Source: Gp1-AA122 sp035631655
Lineage (GTDB): Bacteria > Acidobacteriota > Terriglobia > Terriglobales > Acidobacteriaceae
Reading direction: 5' to 3'
DNA: 64,000 nucleotides
Assembly: GCA_035631655.1 (NCBI GenBank)
Contig: DASQIH010000181.1
Span: forward strand, 62,001-126,000
Numbering within the stretch: the stretch's first letter is position 1; every line of letters begins with the position of its first letter. The notes under the pieces are model-generated. The model saw nothing but the letters and a program-made list of their open reading frames with translations, had not been told where the DNA came from and made no database searches. The position numbers and the translations under genes are program-made. Positions 43,681 through 52,874 of the stretch are shown in pieces.

Positions 43681-44430
43681 ATGACACCGTCGCGACCGTG
43701 CCGCTGTGCACTGTGCAAGCTCGAAGCCGCCATGCTGCGAGACATCGCGGCGCATCGTCCGGAACGCTATGGAGCCCTGTTCCCCGGCGCTTCCGAATTG
43801 TCGAAATACACGACAGCAAACCAACTCGTAGCAGGCCTGCGCAAAGGCCACGCAGACGCGCACTCCGACGCCGCCTTCCGCCAGCTGCGCGACGCGGCGG
43901 AAGTGGACGAATCCTTCGTGACGATCTGTCTCGTCCTGGCGTTTCTCCCGATGATGCATGCCGTCACAACTCAGATTGTGCTGCGAAACTCCGCCCTGCC
44001 TCGCGATGATGTCGGACAACAAGCCGTGAAGGAACTCTTGCAGTTTCTGCGGTCGCGCGAGTTTCAGTCGCGCACCTCCTACATCGCCTATTCCATCTCC
44101 CGCGCGGTGAAACGCCAAACGTTTCGCTGGGCTAGTCGCCAAATCTTTCGCGCTCACAGCGAGGATGCGGCCGCAGAGATATGCGCGGCGGTCTTGAACG
44201 ACGAGCCCTTCGAACGACTCGCAACGCTTCGGCACTTTCTGAGCCGCAACATCGCCAACGGACTCCTCGACAGCGAGGACCTCGATTTACTGATCGAGTT
44301 CAAGCTGGACGGTAACAGCGGCGACGAGCTTGGCCAGGCAAACGGAATCTCGGCGAATGCCGTCCGCCAGCGCGTTAAGCGACTCCTGGCGAAGCTCCAC
44401 AGGCTCGCGAATCACAACGGCACCCATTAA
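43681..44430 (+). CDS. Sigma-like/HTH regulator at the head of the transfer region
   Basis: A 249-residue protein with GAAGGAAG upstream of the ATG. The middle (SYIAYSISRAVKRQTFRWASRQ) resembles sigma region 2. The C-terminus (GNSGDELGQANGISANAVRQRVKRLLAKL) is a good region-4-type helix-turn-helix. An N-terminal CRCALC motif may bind zinc. It may be an ECF-like activator of transfer genes; the family is not certain. It lies about 170 nt upstream of the trbC/virB2 gene on the same strand. Confidence 0.65.
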   Translation: MTPSRPCRCALCKLEAAMLRDIAAHRPERYGALFPGASELSKYTTANQLVAGLRKGHADAHSDAAFRQLRDAAEVDESFVTICLVLAFLPMMHAVTTQIVLRNSALPRDDVGQQAVKELLQFLRSREFQSRTSYIAYSISRAVKRQTFRWASRQIFRAHSEDAAAEICAAVLNDEPFERLATLRHFLSRNIANGLLDSEDLDLLIEFKLDGNSGDELGQANGISANAVRQRVKRLLAKLHRLANHNGTH

Positions 44431-44601
44431 CTGCTGAGGTCGCTCTACCGCGCGACACATTCTCGGATTTGTTCGCTGATTAGTTTTGATAGGAGGGTTT
44501 TTCTGGTAGTTGCTGCCTCGCTCTCACGCGAAACCGGCGACTCACCGTCTCTCTGCGCCTTTTCTTGCTGCACTGGGCGCATCTCGAAGTGGAGAAATGC
44601 T

Positions 44602-44916
44602 ATGAAGACTTTCTTGTCCGTTTTTCGCTGCGCCGCGCTGACTGCGCGGGTGACGTGGACCTTCCTGCTTGGTTTGGTCCTCGCGGCCCCCGTTTTCGCG
44701 CAAGCGAATTCTCCCTGGGAAAACGCCGTCAACGTTCTGCAGCAGGCGTTCACGAGCACGATCGCCCGAGGCCTTTCGCTCGTCGCCATCGTGGTGTCCG
44801 GCCTCACCTTTGCCTTCGGCGAAGGCGGCTCGAAGCGTGTTCTTGCGGGTGTTCTCTTCGGCGTTGGCATGGCCATCGCCGCCGTGAACTTTCTCGCTTG
44901 GCTCTTCCCCGGTTAG
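44602..44916 (+). CDS. trbC: TrbC/VirB2 pilin
   Basis: A 104-residue pilin precursor. A long signal peptide ends near APVFAQA (about residue 33). The mature part has two hydrophobic helices (GLSLVAIVVSGLTFAFGEG and LAGVLFGVGMAIAAVNFLAWLF), the standard VirB2/TrbC topology. It is the first T4SS structural gene and forms the pilus subunit. Confidence 0.92.
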   Translation: MKTFLSVFRCAALTARVTWTFLLGLVLAAPVFAQANSPWENAVNVLQQAFTSTIARGLSLVAIVVSGLTFAFGEGGSKRVLAGVLFGVGMAIAAVNFLAWLFPG

Positions 44917-44947
44917 TGACTGTCGGCGTTCGTATCGGAGTCCTATC

Positions 44948-45247
44948 ATGCTCAGCCAACGACGCATCAATCCGGTCCAGCGATCGCTCTCGCGGCCGCT
45001 GACCATCCTCGGAGCAGAGCGGAAGCTCTTCTTCTTCGCGATGTGCCTCGGTGCTGCCACCTTCAACCTCCTCGGCAGCCTGCTGGGCGGAATCTTGATG
45101 TTCTTTCTGCTGTTCCTTTTCGCGCGGTGGGCAACGGCCACCGATCCCCAGATTCTCAAGCTCCTCTTTCTTGCCGCGAAACTCCGTCGTCAATACGACC
45201 CCGCGAAGTTCGCCCCGGTCGCGGTCATCGGGGAATCTTCATGCTGA
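44948..45247 (+). CDS. trbD: TrbD/VirB3-like inner-membrane protein
   Basis: A 99-residue protein with adjacent hydrophobic helices (KLFFFAMCLGAATFNLLGSL; GGILMFFLLFLFARW) after a basic N-terminus, as in VirB3/TrbD. The end overlaps the VirB4 start by 7 nt, a conserved arrangement. It assembles with VirB4 at the base of the secretion channel. Confidence 0.88.
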   Translation: MLSQRRINPVQRSLSRPLTILGAERKLFFFAMCLGAATFNLLGSLLGGILMFFLLFLFARWATATDPQILKLLFLAAKLRRQYDPAKFAPVAVIGESSC

Positions 45248-47685
45248 ACCTCCCGCGGTTGTTTCGAAACTATGACGAAGCCGGTTCGCTCAACGCCATG
45301 GTCAATCTCTTTGGCTTTGCCAGCGCTGACATGTTTCTAACGAAGACAGCCGACCTTGGCGTCGTCCTGGAGGTGAAAGGTGTCGATTACGAGTGCCTCG
45401 ACCAGGCCTCCATCGACGGACTCACCAAGCGGCTCGAATCGGCCTTGCGCCTGTTCGACGAGAACTATCGTCTGTACCAGCTCCTTTTCAAACGGAATCA
45501 AGAGGCGATTCCTCACTCTTTTTGCGGAAAGCCCATCGTGGATTCCGCCATTCGCAATCGGGTCGCGCACTTCGCGGAAAAGGCGGAATCGCTGTTTTCT
45601 CTTTCGATCTTCTTCGTTGTCTTGTGCCCCGCGATGGCTGCTCGCCGCGGACTGACGGCGTCGCTCCTTGAGTTCCCAGCGAACCCTCGCACTTCTCTCG
45701 CCGAGCTACGCTCGCGCTTTTCCTCGAAAGCCGCCGTACATCTCAACAGCCGCGAAATCGCAGATGCCGAAACGGCGTTGCGGCAGAAGGTTGAGAGTTT
45801 TCGGACGCAGGTCAGTGACTTCCTGTCGATTCGGATTCTCGGAAAAGACGAGGCCTTCCGGGTTCTGAAGCGAACCCTTAACTTCGATCCCTTAAAACTC
45901 AGGCAGGCCAAGCGCAAACACGACACGTTCCTCGACTTCTACCTCGCGGAGTCCCATCTCGAATGTCACCGCACGCACCTTCGCGTCGACGACTTCTACG
46001 TCAAAGTCCTTACCCTCAAGGAACCTGCGGCGCACACCTTTCCGCTCTTGCTGAAGGGTTTGCTGGATGTCCGCGCGAACTACCACGTCGTGACCGAATG
46101 GAAGAAAGAGGAGCCCGGCAAAACGCGGCGCACGATTCAAGCCAAGCGGCGACATTTTCACAACACGAAGCGCTCGTTCTTTAGCCAGGTCAGTTTGAAC
46201 GACTCGGCGCCGCGCGACACGTTGCTCGACGATTCGAAAGAGTCCCAGGTCCGCGACCTCGGAAAGGGCATCGAGGAAATCGAGCTGCACGGAAACTATT
46301 TCGGGCAGTTCTCGCTGACCGTCGTTCTCTACGACCGCGACCTCGCTTCGCTCGAAAAGTCCGCGGCCGAGTTTTACAAAGTCTTCAGCGTCCACGACGC
46401 TCAGCTCTATGAAGAACGCTACAACCTTTTGAACGCGTTCCTCGCCGCAGTGCCCGGGAACTACGCCTTCAATCTCCGCTATCTCTACCTGTTGAACACC
46501 AACTACGCCGACCTATCATTCCTCTTCACGTTGCATCAGGGCGACACCCGTAACCAACACTTACGGTCGGAGTATCTAGCCGTTCTCGAAACCAATCACG
46601 GCACGCCCTACTTCCTGAATCTGCACTATCGCGATGTGGCACACACGATGATCCTCGGCAGAACGGGGAGCGGAAAGTCGTTCCTGCTGAACTTCCTCAT
46701 CACCAATCTTCAGAAATACGACCCCTTTACGTTCGTCTTCGACTTGGGCGGCAGTTTCGAGAGTCTGACGCGCCTCTTTGGAGGAACCTACCTCCGTGTA
46801 GGCACGGAATCCGCCGACTTCTCGATCAATCCCTTTTGCCTTCCGCCGACCAAGCCGAACCTCGATTTCCTGGCCTTGTTTGTGAAGGTGCTGCTCGGGT
46901 GGAGCTTCGGAACCCTCGATCCCCCAACCGAGAGGGAACTCTACGAGCAGATTGAAAACCTATATTCCCTCGACCCCGCGTTGCGCACCCTCGATATCCT
47001 TGCCAACACACTGCCTCGGCCACTAGCCTATGCGCTCGCCAAGTGGCTGCGCGGCGGACAGTTCGGATTTCTCTTCGACAATCCTGAAGACACCGTCTCG
47101 TTTTCCCGTTTTCAGTGCTTCGACTTTCAGCAGATGAGCCGTTACCCGGAACTGCTGGAGCCTCTCCTCTTCTACATTCTGCACCGAGCGAACGAAGTCA
47201 TCGCGAATCGCGAGATCTCTTCGACCTTCAAATCATTCTTCATCGACGAAGCCTGGGTGTTTCTCAAAAATCCGATCATCCGGCAGTACGTCACCGAAGC
47301 GCTGAAGACCTGGCGCAAGCACAACGCCGCCATGATCCTCTCCACGCAATCACTCGACGAACTGAAACGCTCGGAACTTCTTGACGTAATCCTCGAAAGC
47401 TGCGCGACGAAAATTTTCCTCGCCAATCCCGACATGGACCAGGAGCTGTACCGCCGCCAATTCCATCTCAACGAAACCGAAATCTCTCTCATCGCCGGCC
47501 TTCTGCCAAAGCAGCAATTCCTGATCAAAACCCCCGAGCTCGCCAAGGTCGCCAATCTCCATGTCGATCGTCGCAGCTATTGGCTCTACACCAACGATCC
47601 GTACGACAACCGCAAGCGGCAAGAAGCCTTCGATACCTACGGTTTTGACAAGGGGCTCGAAGTGTTGGCCGGAGGTCTGCCGTGA
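45241..47685 (+). CDS. trbE: TrbE/VirB4 secretion ATPase
   Basis: An 814-residue VirB4-family ATPase from the ATG at 45241. The N-terminal CagE-like domain extends over the first ~400 residues. Walker A GRTGSGKS is near 473-480, Walker B FIDEAWVFL near 667, and a DPYDNRKR segment lies close to the C-terminus. It powers pilus biogenesis and substrate transfer. It overlaps trbD at its start and a 46-aa ORF at its stop (GTGA). Confidence 0.96.
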   Translation: MLNLPRLFRNYDEAGSLNAMVNLFGFASADMFLTKTADLGVVLEVKGVDYECLDQASIDGLTKRLESALRLFDENYRLYQLLFKRNQEAIPHSFCGKPIVDSAIRNRVAHFAEKAESLFSLSIFFVVLCPAMAARRGLTASLLEFPANPRTSLAELRSRFSSKAAVHLNSREIADAETALRQKVESFRTQVSDFLSIRILGKDEAFRVLKRTLNFDPLKLRQAKRKHDTFLDFYLAESHLECHRTHLRVDDFYVKVLTLKEPAAHTFPLLLKGLLDVRANYHVVTEWKKEEPGKTRRTIQAKRRHFHNTKRSFFSQVSLNDSAPRDTLLDDSKESQVRDLGKGIEEIELHGNYFGQFSLTVVLYDRDLASLEKSAAEFYKVFSVHDAQLYEERYNLLNAFLAAVPGNYAFNLRYLYLLNTNYADLSFLFTLHQGDTRNQHLRSEYLAVLETNHGTPYFLNLHYRDVAHTMILGRTGSGKSFLLNFLITNLQKYDPFTFVFDLGGSFESLTRLFGGTYLRVGTESADFSINPFCLPPTKPNLDFLALFVKVLLGWSFGTLDPPTERELYEQIENLYSLDPALRTLDILANTLPRPLAYALAKWLRGGQFGFLFDNPEDTVSFSRFQCFDFQQMSRYPELLEPLLFYILHRANEVIANREISSTFKSFFIDEAWVFLKNPIIRQYVTEALKTWRKHNAAMILSTQSLDELKRSELLDVILESCATKIFLANPDMDQELYRRQFHLNETEISLIAGLLPKQQFLIKTPELAKVANLHVDRRSYWLYTNDPYDNRKRQEAFDTYGFDKGLEVLAGGLP

Positions 47686-47822
47686 TTCCGACTCTGACTG
47701 AAGCGGCGCACAGCTACGGAACGAGCCCGTTTGTGCTCGCGCTGGTGTTTGCGGCGCTGTTGACCGGAGGCGTCCTGCTCGCGCAGTCGCTCGCCGCCTG
47801 GTTTGCCGACAGAGATTCGTAA
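47682..47822 (+). CDS. Tiny single-pass membrane protein between virB4 and virB9
   Basis: A 46-codon frame starting with GTG overlapping the VirB4 stop (GTGA) and ending TAA 24 nt before the VirB9 start. One membrane helix (FVLALVFAALLTGGVLLAQ) precedes a short polar tail. Its tight coupling and fit within the operon suggest a real gene, possibly a VirB7-like or accessory T4SS membrane peptide, but no lipobox is present. Confidence 0.55.
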   Translation: MIPTLTEAAHSYGTSPFVLALVFAALLTGGVLLAQSLAAWFADRDS

Positions 47823-47846
47823 CAAATTCCTTCAAGGAGAACTCCA

Positions 47847-48677
47847 ATGAGGTTCCGTGCCGATTCAAAATCTCGTCTTCGTGTCTCGATTCTCGCTATA
47901 GCGCTCTTGTTCATCGCCGGCATTGCCAGTGCCGGGGAAACCGGTGCGCGTGTCGTGAAATACGGAAAGGAAGACATCGTTCCCGTTCACGCGAAGGTCC
48001 GTTTCTCAACGCTGATCGTTCTCCCCGACGACGAAGAGATTCTCGACTTCACCACCGGCGACCGCGAATTTTGGATCATCAATGGCTCTCATAACCTGTG
48101 CTACGTGCATCCGGCCCAGGCGGGCATTCGGAGCAACCTCAATCTCATCACCGCAAGCGGCCATGTCTATTCGTTCCTTCTCACCGAAACGAGCAGCGAC
48201 GCGAACACGCCGCCCGACCTGAAGCTCTTCATCGAGCCGAAGGAAGGATCGTCCCTAGGTACCGTTCTTCGTGGTTATGTCCATGCTTCGGATGCCGACG
48301 CTTACAAGAAGGAACTCGCCGATCTCCGGCAGCAAACCGCGGAACAGATTCGTGCGAGCCAGTCGCGCGTGACCGAGGAAATCAATCAGTTTCGTTCCGC
48401 TTATGCGACGAAGCTCCGCTTCGACTATTCGCTCGACCAGAAAGCTACTCGCGAGCCGTTTCTCGTTTCCACGATCTACCACGACGACACCTTTACCTAT
48501 ATCCGTTGTGCCGCTCGCGAAAAGCCTGTCTTCTACGAAATCAAGGACGGCAAGCCCAATCTCGTTTCCTTTCAGCTCGAAAACGGCGTCTACATCATTC
48601 CCAAAATCGTCGACAGCGGTTATCTCGCGCTGGGCAAAAAGAAGCTCACCTTCGTCCGTCAGACCGCCGAGAAATAG
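47847..48677 (+). CDS. trbG: TrbG/VirB9 outer-membrane core component
   Basis: A 276-residue periplasmic protein with CAAGGAGAA upstream of the ATG. A signal peptide covers about 1-29 (ending GIASAGE). The N-terminal VirB9 beta domain is seen (EFWIINGSHNLCYVHPAQAG). A Gln/Glu-rich helical linker lies at about 155-190. The C-terminal CagX-like beta domain (YHDDTFTYIRC, then GVYIIPKIVDSGYLAL) is the part that contacts VirB10 and VirB7. Confidence 0.93.
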   Translation: MRFRADSKSRLRVSILAIALLFIAGIASAGETGARVVKYGKEDIVPVHAKVRFSTLIVLPDDEEILDFTTGDREFWIINGSHNLCYVHPAQAGIRSNLNLITASGHVYSFLLTETSSDANTPPDLKLFIEPKEGSSLGTVLRGYVHASDADAYKKELADLRQQTAEQIRASQSRVTEEINQFRSAYATKLRFDYSLDQKATREPFLVSTIYHDDTFTYIRCAAREKPVFYEIKDGKPNLVSFQLENGVYIIPKIVDSGYLALGKKKLTFVRQTAEK

Positions 48678-48689
48678 GAGGGAACGCTC

Positions 48690-49928
48690 ATGACAACCGC
48701 TCCCACCATTCAGGACAAAGCTCCAAAGCCGGCCGGACTTCTGCCGAAGAACGTCCAGTCCTGGCTGCTCGTCGGTCTCGCCGTGCTCATGGTGCTCATC
48801 ATGTGGCTTACGGGAGGGAAGAAGCCGCCCGTACCGGCGAAGGGCGCTCCGCCTGCGCCCGCCGTGCTGCCGCCTCTCGAAGTAAACGAGGCAAAGATCA
48901 TCGAGATGCAGAAGCGTATTGAGGATTTGCAGCGCGAGCAAGCCGTCGCGCAGAACGCGCTTGCCCAGCAGGTACGGACGTTGCCGCGGGTTGATTCAGT
49001 CGGACAGACACAGCCCGGGCAACCGCAAACATACGGCAACCCACCCGAGAAACCCGAAGATGCCATTCAAGCGGAGCGCAAGAAGCGAGACTACCTCTCC
49101 CTTTTCGCCTCAAACGTTGCTTTGTCCTACCGCAAAGCAAGTGTGGCGCACGAAGAAAACGCGCCTGTCGCTCAGTCTACGGCGGACCTCAATGCGACCC
49201 AACTCGCGGAGTTGCTCAAGCCCTTGCAGCTTCCGAGTCCTTCGCTTCCCTCTGCGCAGCCGCCCAAGCCTTCCGCCGAAGAAGGCCGAAAGGAGGAATC
49301 ACATCCGATCGCGCCGCCTGCGGTATCTGCGGCCGCGACGGGAAAAACCTACGTTCTATTCGAAGGAACCGTACTCGAAACCGCCCTCATCAACCGGCTC
49401 GATGGGCAATTTACTGGGCCCGTCGAATGCTTGCTGACCAACGACGTTTTTTCTCACGACCGCCAGCACCTCTTGATTCCGTCCGGAACGAAGCTGCTCG
49501 GCGAAACCCGCAAGGTCGAAGCCTTCGGCCAGACCCGTCTCGCCGTTATCTTCCACCGTCTCGTCATGCCTGATGGATTTTCGGGGAGCCTCGACCGCTT
49601 CCAGGGACTCAATCAAATTGGTGACGCCGGTCTCCGCGACCAGGTCAACAACCACTACCTCCGCATCTTCGGCACATCGCTCGCCCTCGGCGCGATCGGT
49701 GCTGTGGCCGAAGCTGGAACGTCTGGTGCGCTCACCGCTTCCGGTGGCGACCTCATGCGTCAGGGTTTCGCGCAAAGCACCGCGCAATCCTCAGCGCAGA
49801 TCCTCGACAAATTCCTGAACGTTCTTCCGACCATCACGATCCGCGAGGGGCACCGGGTCAAAGTCTATCTGTCGGGCGACCTCGCGCTCCCCGACTACAC
49901 GAACCACACCATGCCTTCAAATCTCTGA
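48690..49928 (+). CDS. trbI: TrbI/VirB10 core-complex protein
   Basis: A 412-residue protein. One membrane helix is near 27-46, followed by a proline-rich stretch (PPVPAKGAPPAPAVLPPL). The C-terminal VirB10 barrel has YVLFEGTVLETALINRLDGQFTGPV, DRQHLLIPSGTKLLGE and a HRVKVYLSGDLALP end. The antenna region SLALGAIGAVAEAG is also present. It spans inner to outer membrane. It is 12 nt downstream of trbG. Confidence 0.95.
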   Translation: MTTAPTIQDKAPKPAGLLPKNVQSWLLVGLAVLMVLIMWLTGGKKPPVPAKGAPPAPAVLPPLEVNEAKIIEMQKRIEDLQREQAVAQNALAQQVRTLPRVDSVGQTQPGQPQTYGNPPEKPEDAIQAERKKRDYLSLFASNVALSYRKASVAHEENAPVAQSTADLNATQLAELLKPLQLPSPSLPSAQPPKPSAEEGRKEESHPIAPPAVSAAATGKTYVLFEGTVLETALINRLDGQFTGPVECLLTNDVFSHDRQHLLIPSGTKLLGETRKVEAFGQTRLAVIFHRLVMPDGFSGSLDRFQGLNQIGDAGLRDQVNNHYLRIFGTSLALGAIGAVAEAGTSGALTASGGDLMRQGFAQSTAQSSAQILDKFLNVLPTITIREGHRVKVYLSGDLALPDYTNHTMPSNL

Positions 49929-49948
49929 GGAAAGAAAGGAAGAAGTCC

Positions 49949-50764
49949 GTGAGAAAGAAACTCTTCGCCGTATTGCTTGTGACCGTTCTCTGCGTTGGCA
50001 CTGTGTCTGCTCAGTTCGGTAGCGGGATCGTCTACGACCCAACGAACTACAGCAACGCTGTGCTGCGCTACCAGCAGTTGCAGCAACACCTGCTCCAACT
50101 GCAAAGGACGTACACCCAGATCGTCACCGCCTACAATCTGGCGCTCCAGATGTCGCGCAACCTCAAAAATATGCCCGCGCGATATCGCGCGCAATTCTCG
50201 AACTGGCGCAAGGTCACCGCCACAAACACCTACGGCAACACATCGGGCTGGCTGACAGGGGTGAACGCTGACCTCAACACAGTAAACGGCTATTTGCGAG
50301 CCACCACACAGCTCAGTCAGTTCAACCCGGCCGCTCTCTCCAACATGCCTGATTTCGAGCAGGCCCGCATCAAGTCGCAATACGCGTCCGTCGAGCTTGC
50401 CGACGGCGCGAACATGAATGCCCTCTCCACCATCGGAGCGATCCGCGGCAACGCCGCGGCTCTCGAAACCCGCATGAGCAACCTGGAGCAGGATTCACTC
50501 TCCGACGACTCCAGCCTCAACTCCGAAGTGGCCGTCCTGAACAAAATCAACGCGACCAACGTTCTCACACTTCGCTCGATTCAGGACACAAACAAGCTCC
50601 TCGCTTCGCTCTTGGAACAACAGACCATCGGCGCGAAGCAGCAACGCGAAATGACCACGAACGCAATCAATGCTGAAATCAGCCGGCAGACAAGCCTAAG
50701 CGCGAATCTGACCCAAGTCACCGGCTCATTGACCAACTCTTTGCAGAACTTCCGTATGCCGTGA
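49949..50764 (+). CDS. trbJ: TrbJ/VirB5-like minor pilus protein
   Basis: A 271-residue exported protein. A signal peptide covers about 1-22 (ending TVSAQ). The rest is mostly helical with YDPTNYSNAVLRYQQLQQHLLQL near the start and coiled-coil-like C-terminal helices, the TrbJ/VirB5 pattern. It probably forms the pilus tip or aids pilus assembly. Its stop overlaps the region of the next gene's upstream GTG. Confidence 0.88.
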   Translation: MRKKLFAVLLVTVLCVGTVSAQFGSGIVYDPTNYSNAVLRYQQLQQHLLQLQRTYTQIVTAYNLALQMSRNLKNMPARYRAQFSNWRKVTATNTYGNTSGWLTGVNADLNTVNGYLRATTQLSQFNPAALSNMPDFEQARIKSQYASVELADGANMNALSTIGAIRGNAAALETRMSNLEQDSLSDDSSLNSEVAVLNKINATNVLTLRSIQDTNKLLASLLEQQTIGAKQQREMTTNAINAEISRQTSLSANLTQVTGSLTNSLQNFRMP

Positions 50765-50802
50765 GCTGTTTTTCCTATCGGGGACACGAAGGAGCCGAGA
50801 CC

Positions 50803-51666
50803 ATGCAGACCGATTTCCTGCAGTTCATGTATCAGGCGATCAACGATCTCCTGACGCAGAACCTCGGCTTCTTCGATGCCATGGGCCAGAACCTCTTCCG
50901 AATGTTCGCCACGATTCTCATCGCCTGGTACGGCATCAAGTCCGCCCTTTCCGCCGCGAGCGGGAAGTACACCTTTCAGTTCGACAACTTCGCCGGCCTC
51001 CTGCTCACCATCGCTTTCGGGTTCGCGATGGTGAATTACTACAGCACGCCGATCCCCGGAATCGGTGTCAGCTTCCACAACCTGATCACCGACGAAGCAC
51101 AGTTCCTCGCCAACAAGATCAATCAAACCGAGTTGCAAACCATCGTGGACCGCATCGGCGACTTTGAGGCCCGCATCGACGCACCCGGCGTCACCGACTT
51201 CCTGGGCATGGCCATCTATATCATCGTCATCATCCTGCTTGCCGCCGCTCAGGCGATCTCCATTGTCGTTATCGCGTATGGATTCATCGCGACCGCCGTT
51301 TGCGTGCTCGTCGGCCCCATCTTTGTACCCTTTTTTATTGTGCCTAAGCTTGAATGGCTCTTCTGGGGCTGGCTCCGCTGTTTCCTTCAATACGCGTTCT
51401 ATGAAGTCATAGCCGCCGCGGTCGTCTACATCATCGGCAACCTTATTATTGGTGTGCTCACACTTCAGGGCACCGGCAACATCTCCAGCCTCCAACTCAT
51501 CGGCTGGTTTCCGGTCCTTCTCATCACGTTCGTCGCTTCGATTTACGTCCTCCTTAAAGTGCCCGCTCTGACGAATCACATCTTCAGCGGCACCGCTGGC
51601 GGAAGCTCTGCCGGAATCCTTGAAGCGCCGGCGGCTGCGGCGGCCGCCGTGGCGAGGGAGCTCTGA
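50803..51666 (+). CDS. trbL: TrbL/VirB6 polytopic membrane protein
   Basis: A 287-residue protein from the ATG at 50803, which has GAAGGAG upstream; an in-frame GTG at 50761 is less likely. About six hydrophobic helices are visible, including MAIYIIVIILLAAAQAISIVVI. A central soluble loop and an Ala-rich end follow, as in VirB6/TrbL. It forms part of the inner-membrane channel. The stop abuts the VirB8-like start. Confidence 0.9.
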   Translation: MQTDFLQFMYQAINDLLTQNLGFFDAMGQNLFRMFATILIAWYGIKSALSAASGKYTFQFDNFAGLLLTIAFGFAMVNYYSTPIPGIGVSFHNLITDEAQFLANKINQTELQTIVDRIGDFEARIDAPGVTDFLGMAIYIIVIILLAAAQAISIVVIAYGFIATAVCVLVGPIFVPFFIVPKLEWLFWGWLRCFLQYAFYEVIAAAVVYIIGNLIIGVLTLQGTGNISSLQLIGWFPVLLITFVASIYVLLKVPALTNHIFSGTAGGSSAGILEAPAAAAAAVAREL

Positions 51667-52337
51667 TGGATCGCGATGCCTCGTTCTACGACGCCAAGCG
51701 TTTGTATCTCGAATCCTACGGTGACCCGATGGTGACCAACACCTATCTCAAGATTGCCCTCGCGCTCCTCTCGCTCGTCTGCGTGGCGCTGGCGCTGATC
51801 GATCTTCGAACGATTCGCACGTTTGAGAACTTTCGACCTCTTGTGATCCGCATCGACGACCTCGGCCGTGCCGAAGCCATCAACTATCACAACTTCGAGT
51901 ACAAGCCGCAGGATGCCGAAGCAAAATACTTCCTCTCGCAGTTCACCAAGCTCTACTACCGCCGTAACCGCTACACCATTCAGGACGACTTCGCGAAGTC
52001 GCTCTATTTTCTCGACGGAAAACTCGCGAACGGCATCCTCGACACCTACCGCAAAGACGACATCATCCGGAAGTTCCTCACAAACACGTCATCCTCCGAA
52101 ATCGATATCGATGTGAAGAAGGTTTCGCTCGAAGAACTCCAGACTCCTCCCTATCGCGCCCGCGTCGATTTCTACATGGTTTATTACTCGCCCGCGGACC
52201 ACAGCGAGCTGAAGCGCGACCTGTACACCGCGAACTTCGTTTTTATCTTCCAATCGCGGGTTCCGAATGAATTGATCCCCATCAATCCGCTGGGGCTGAC
52301 GATCTCCTACTTCCGCGAAGATCAGGCATTCAAATGA
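51666..52337 (+). CDS. trbF: TrbF/VirB8 assembly protein
   Basis: A 223-residue bitopic protein. The cytoplasmic tail includes RLYLESYGDPMVTNTYLK. One membrane helix lies near 28-47. The periplasmic VirB8 fold includes YFLSQFTKLYYRRNRYT and ends in NPLGLTISYFREDQAFK. It bridges pilus and core complex. The ATG at 51666 overlaps the TrbL stop (ATGG/TGATGG junction). Confidence 0.94.
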   Translation: MDRDASFYDAKRLYLESYGDPMVTNTYLKIALALLSLVCVALALIDLRTIRTFENFRPLVIRIDDLGRAEAINYHNFEYKPQDAEAKYFLSQFTKLYYRRNRYTIQDDFAKSLYFLDGKLANGILDTYRKDDIIRKFLTNTSSSEIDIDVKKVSLEELQTPPYRARVDFYMVYYSPADHSELKRDLYTANFVFIFQSRVPNELIPINPLGLTISYFREDQAFK

Positions 52338-52579
52338 ACTCTTTGCGGCACGCAGAGAAAGGAGTCGCGGGCGTCCGCCTGGCAGCCTCGGCCCAACCTC
52401 CGCGCGCCACCTCTTTCTTTACTCACTGGCCATCCTCCTCGCACTCGTCACAGCCCGTCCCACCATTCTTCGCCCTCCGAACAAACGGCACGCGTCAGGA
52501 GAGCCTCGGCTGCTGCGGACTTCCGCCCGCTCCTCCTTCGGAACTGAATTTTCTAGACCCCGGAGATTTGTAGGAACAG
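52338..52579 (+). other. Gap after trbF with ambiguous small frames
   Basis: Two overlapping open frames compete. One begins with an ATG overlapping the trbF stop (79 codons, Pro/Ser-rich, ending at 52573). The other has no clear start but encodes a hydrophobic stretch (HLFLYSLAILLALVTA) followed by a basic tail, as in a small TrbK-like or accessory membrane peptide. I cannot decide between them. Confidence 0.35.
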
Positions 52580-52873
52580 ATGATTGCGAACGCACTCCTC
52601 ATCACCATCGCCTTCCTTCTTGCCTACGGCTTCTGGCTCATGGGCGAGCTGAAGTTCATGGCGGCGTATAAAGGGGTCCTGCTCCACGCCTACGGAGATT
52701 GGATTTGTGCATCGATCGCCGTCTTGTTTTTCAACGTATTCGGCGCTGTCCTCCTGCTGCAGCGAAAGTTTCTTCTGAAGAACACGGGCCGCAAACTTTC
52801 CCATCTCGACAGACAGTTCCATGTCGGACAGGTCGAGATGCCCGCACCGTCTCAAAACGAGGAGCCTTTCTGA
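52580..52873 (+). CDS. Two-helix membrane protein in the transfer operon
   Basis: A 97-residue protein with two membrane helices (MIANALLITIAFLLAYGFWLM and ICASIAVLFFNVFGAVLLL) and a hydrophilic tail. Family not recognised. It ends 1 nt before the next gene and has a plausible GTAGGAACAG site upstream of the ATG. Probably an accessory conjugation component. Confidence 0.75.
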   Translation: MIANALLITIAFLLAYGFWLMGELKFMAAYKGVLLHAYGDWICASIAVLFFNVFGAVLLLQRKFLLKNTGRKLSHLDRQFHVGQVEMPAPSQNEEPF

Positions 52874-52874
52874 T

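Noticed and set aside
50581..51579. 332-codon frame on the minus strand
   Set aside because: It is antisense to trbJ/trbL; its Asp/Glu/Gly-rich composition is a shadow of GC-rich codon usage.
52334..52573. 79-codon Pro/Ser-rich frame overlapping the trbF stop
   Set aside because: Composition is not convincing and another frame encodes a membrane-like segment; left as ambiguous intergenic sequence.
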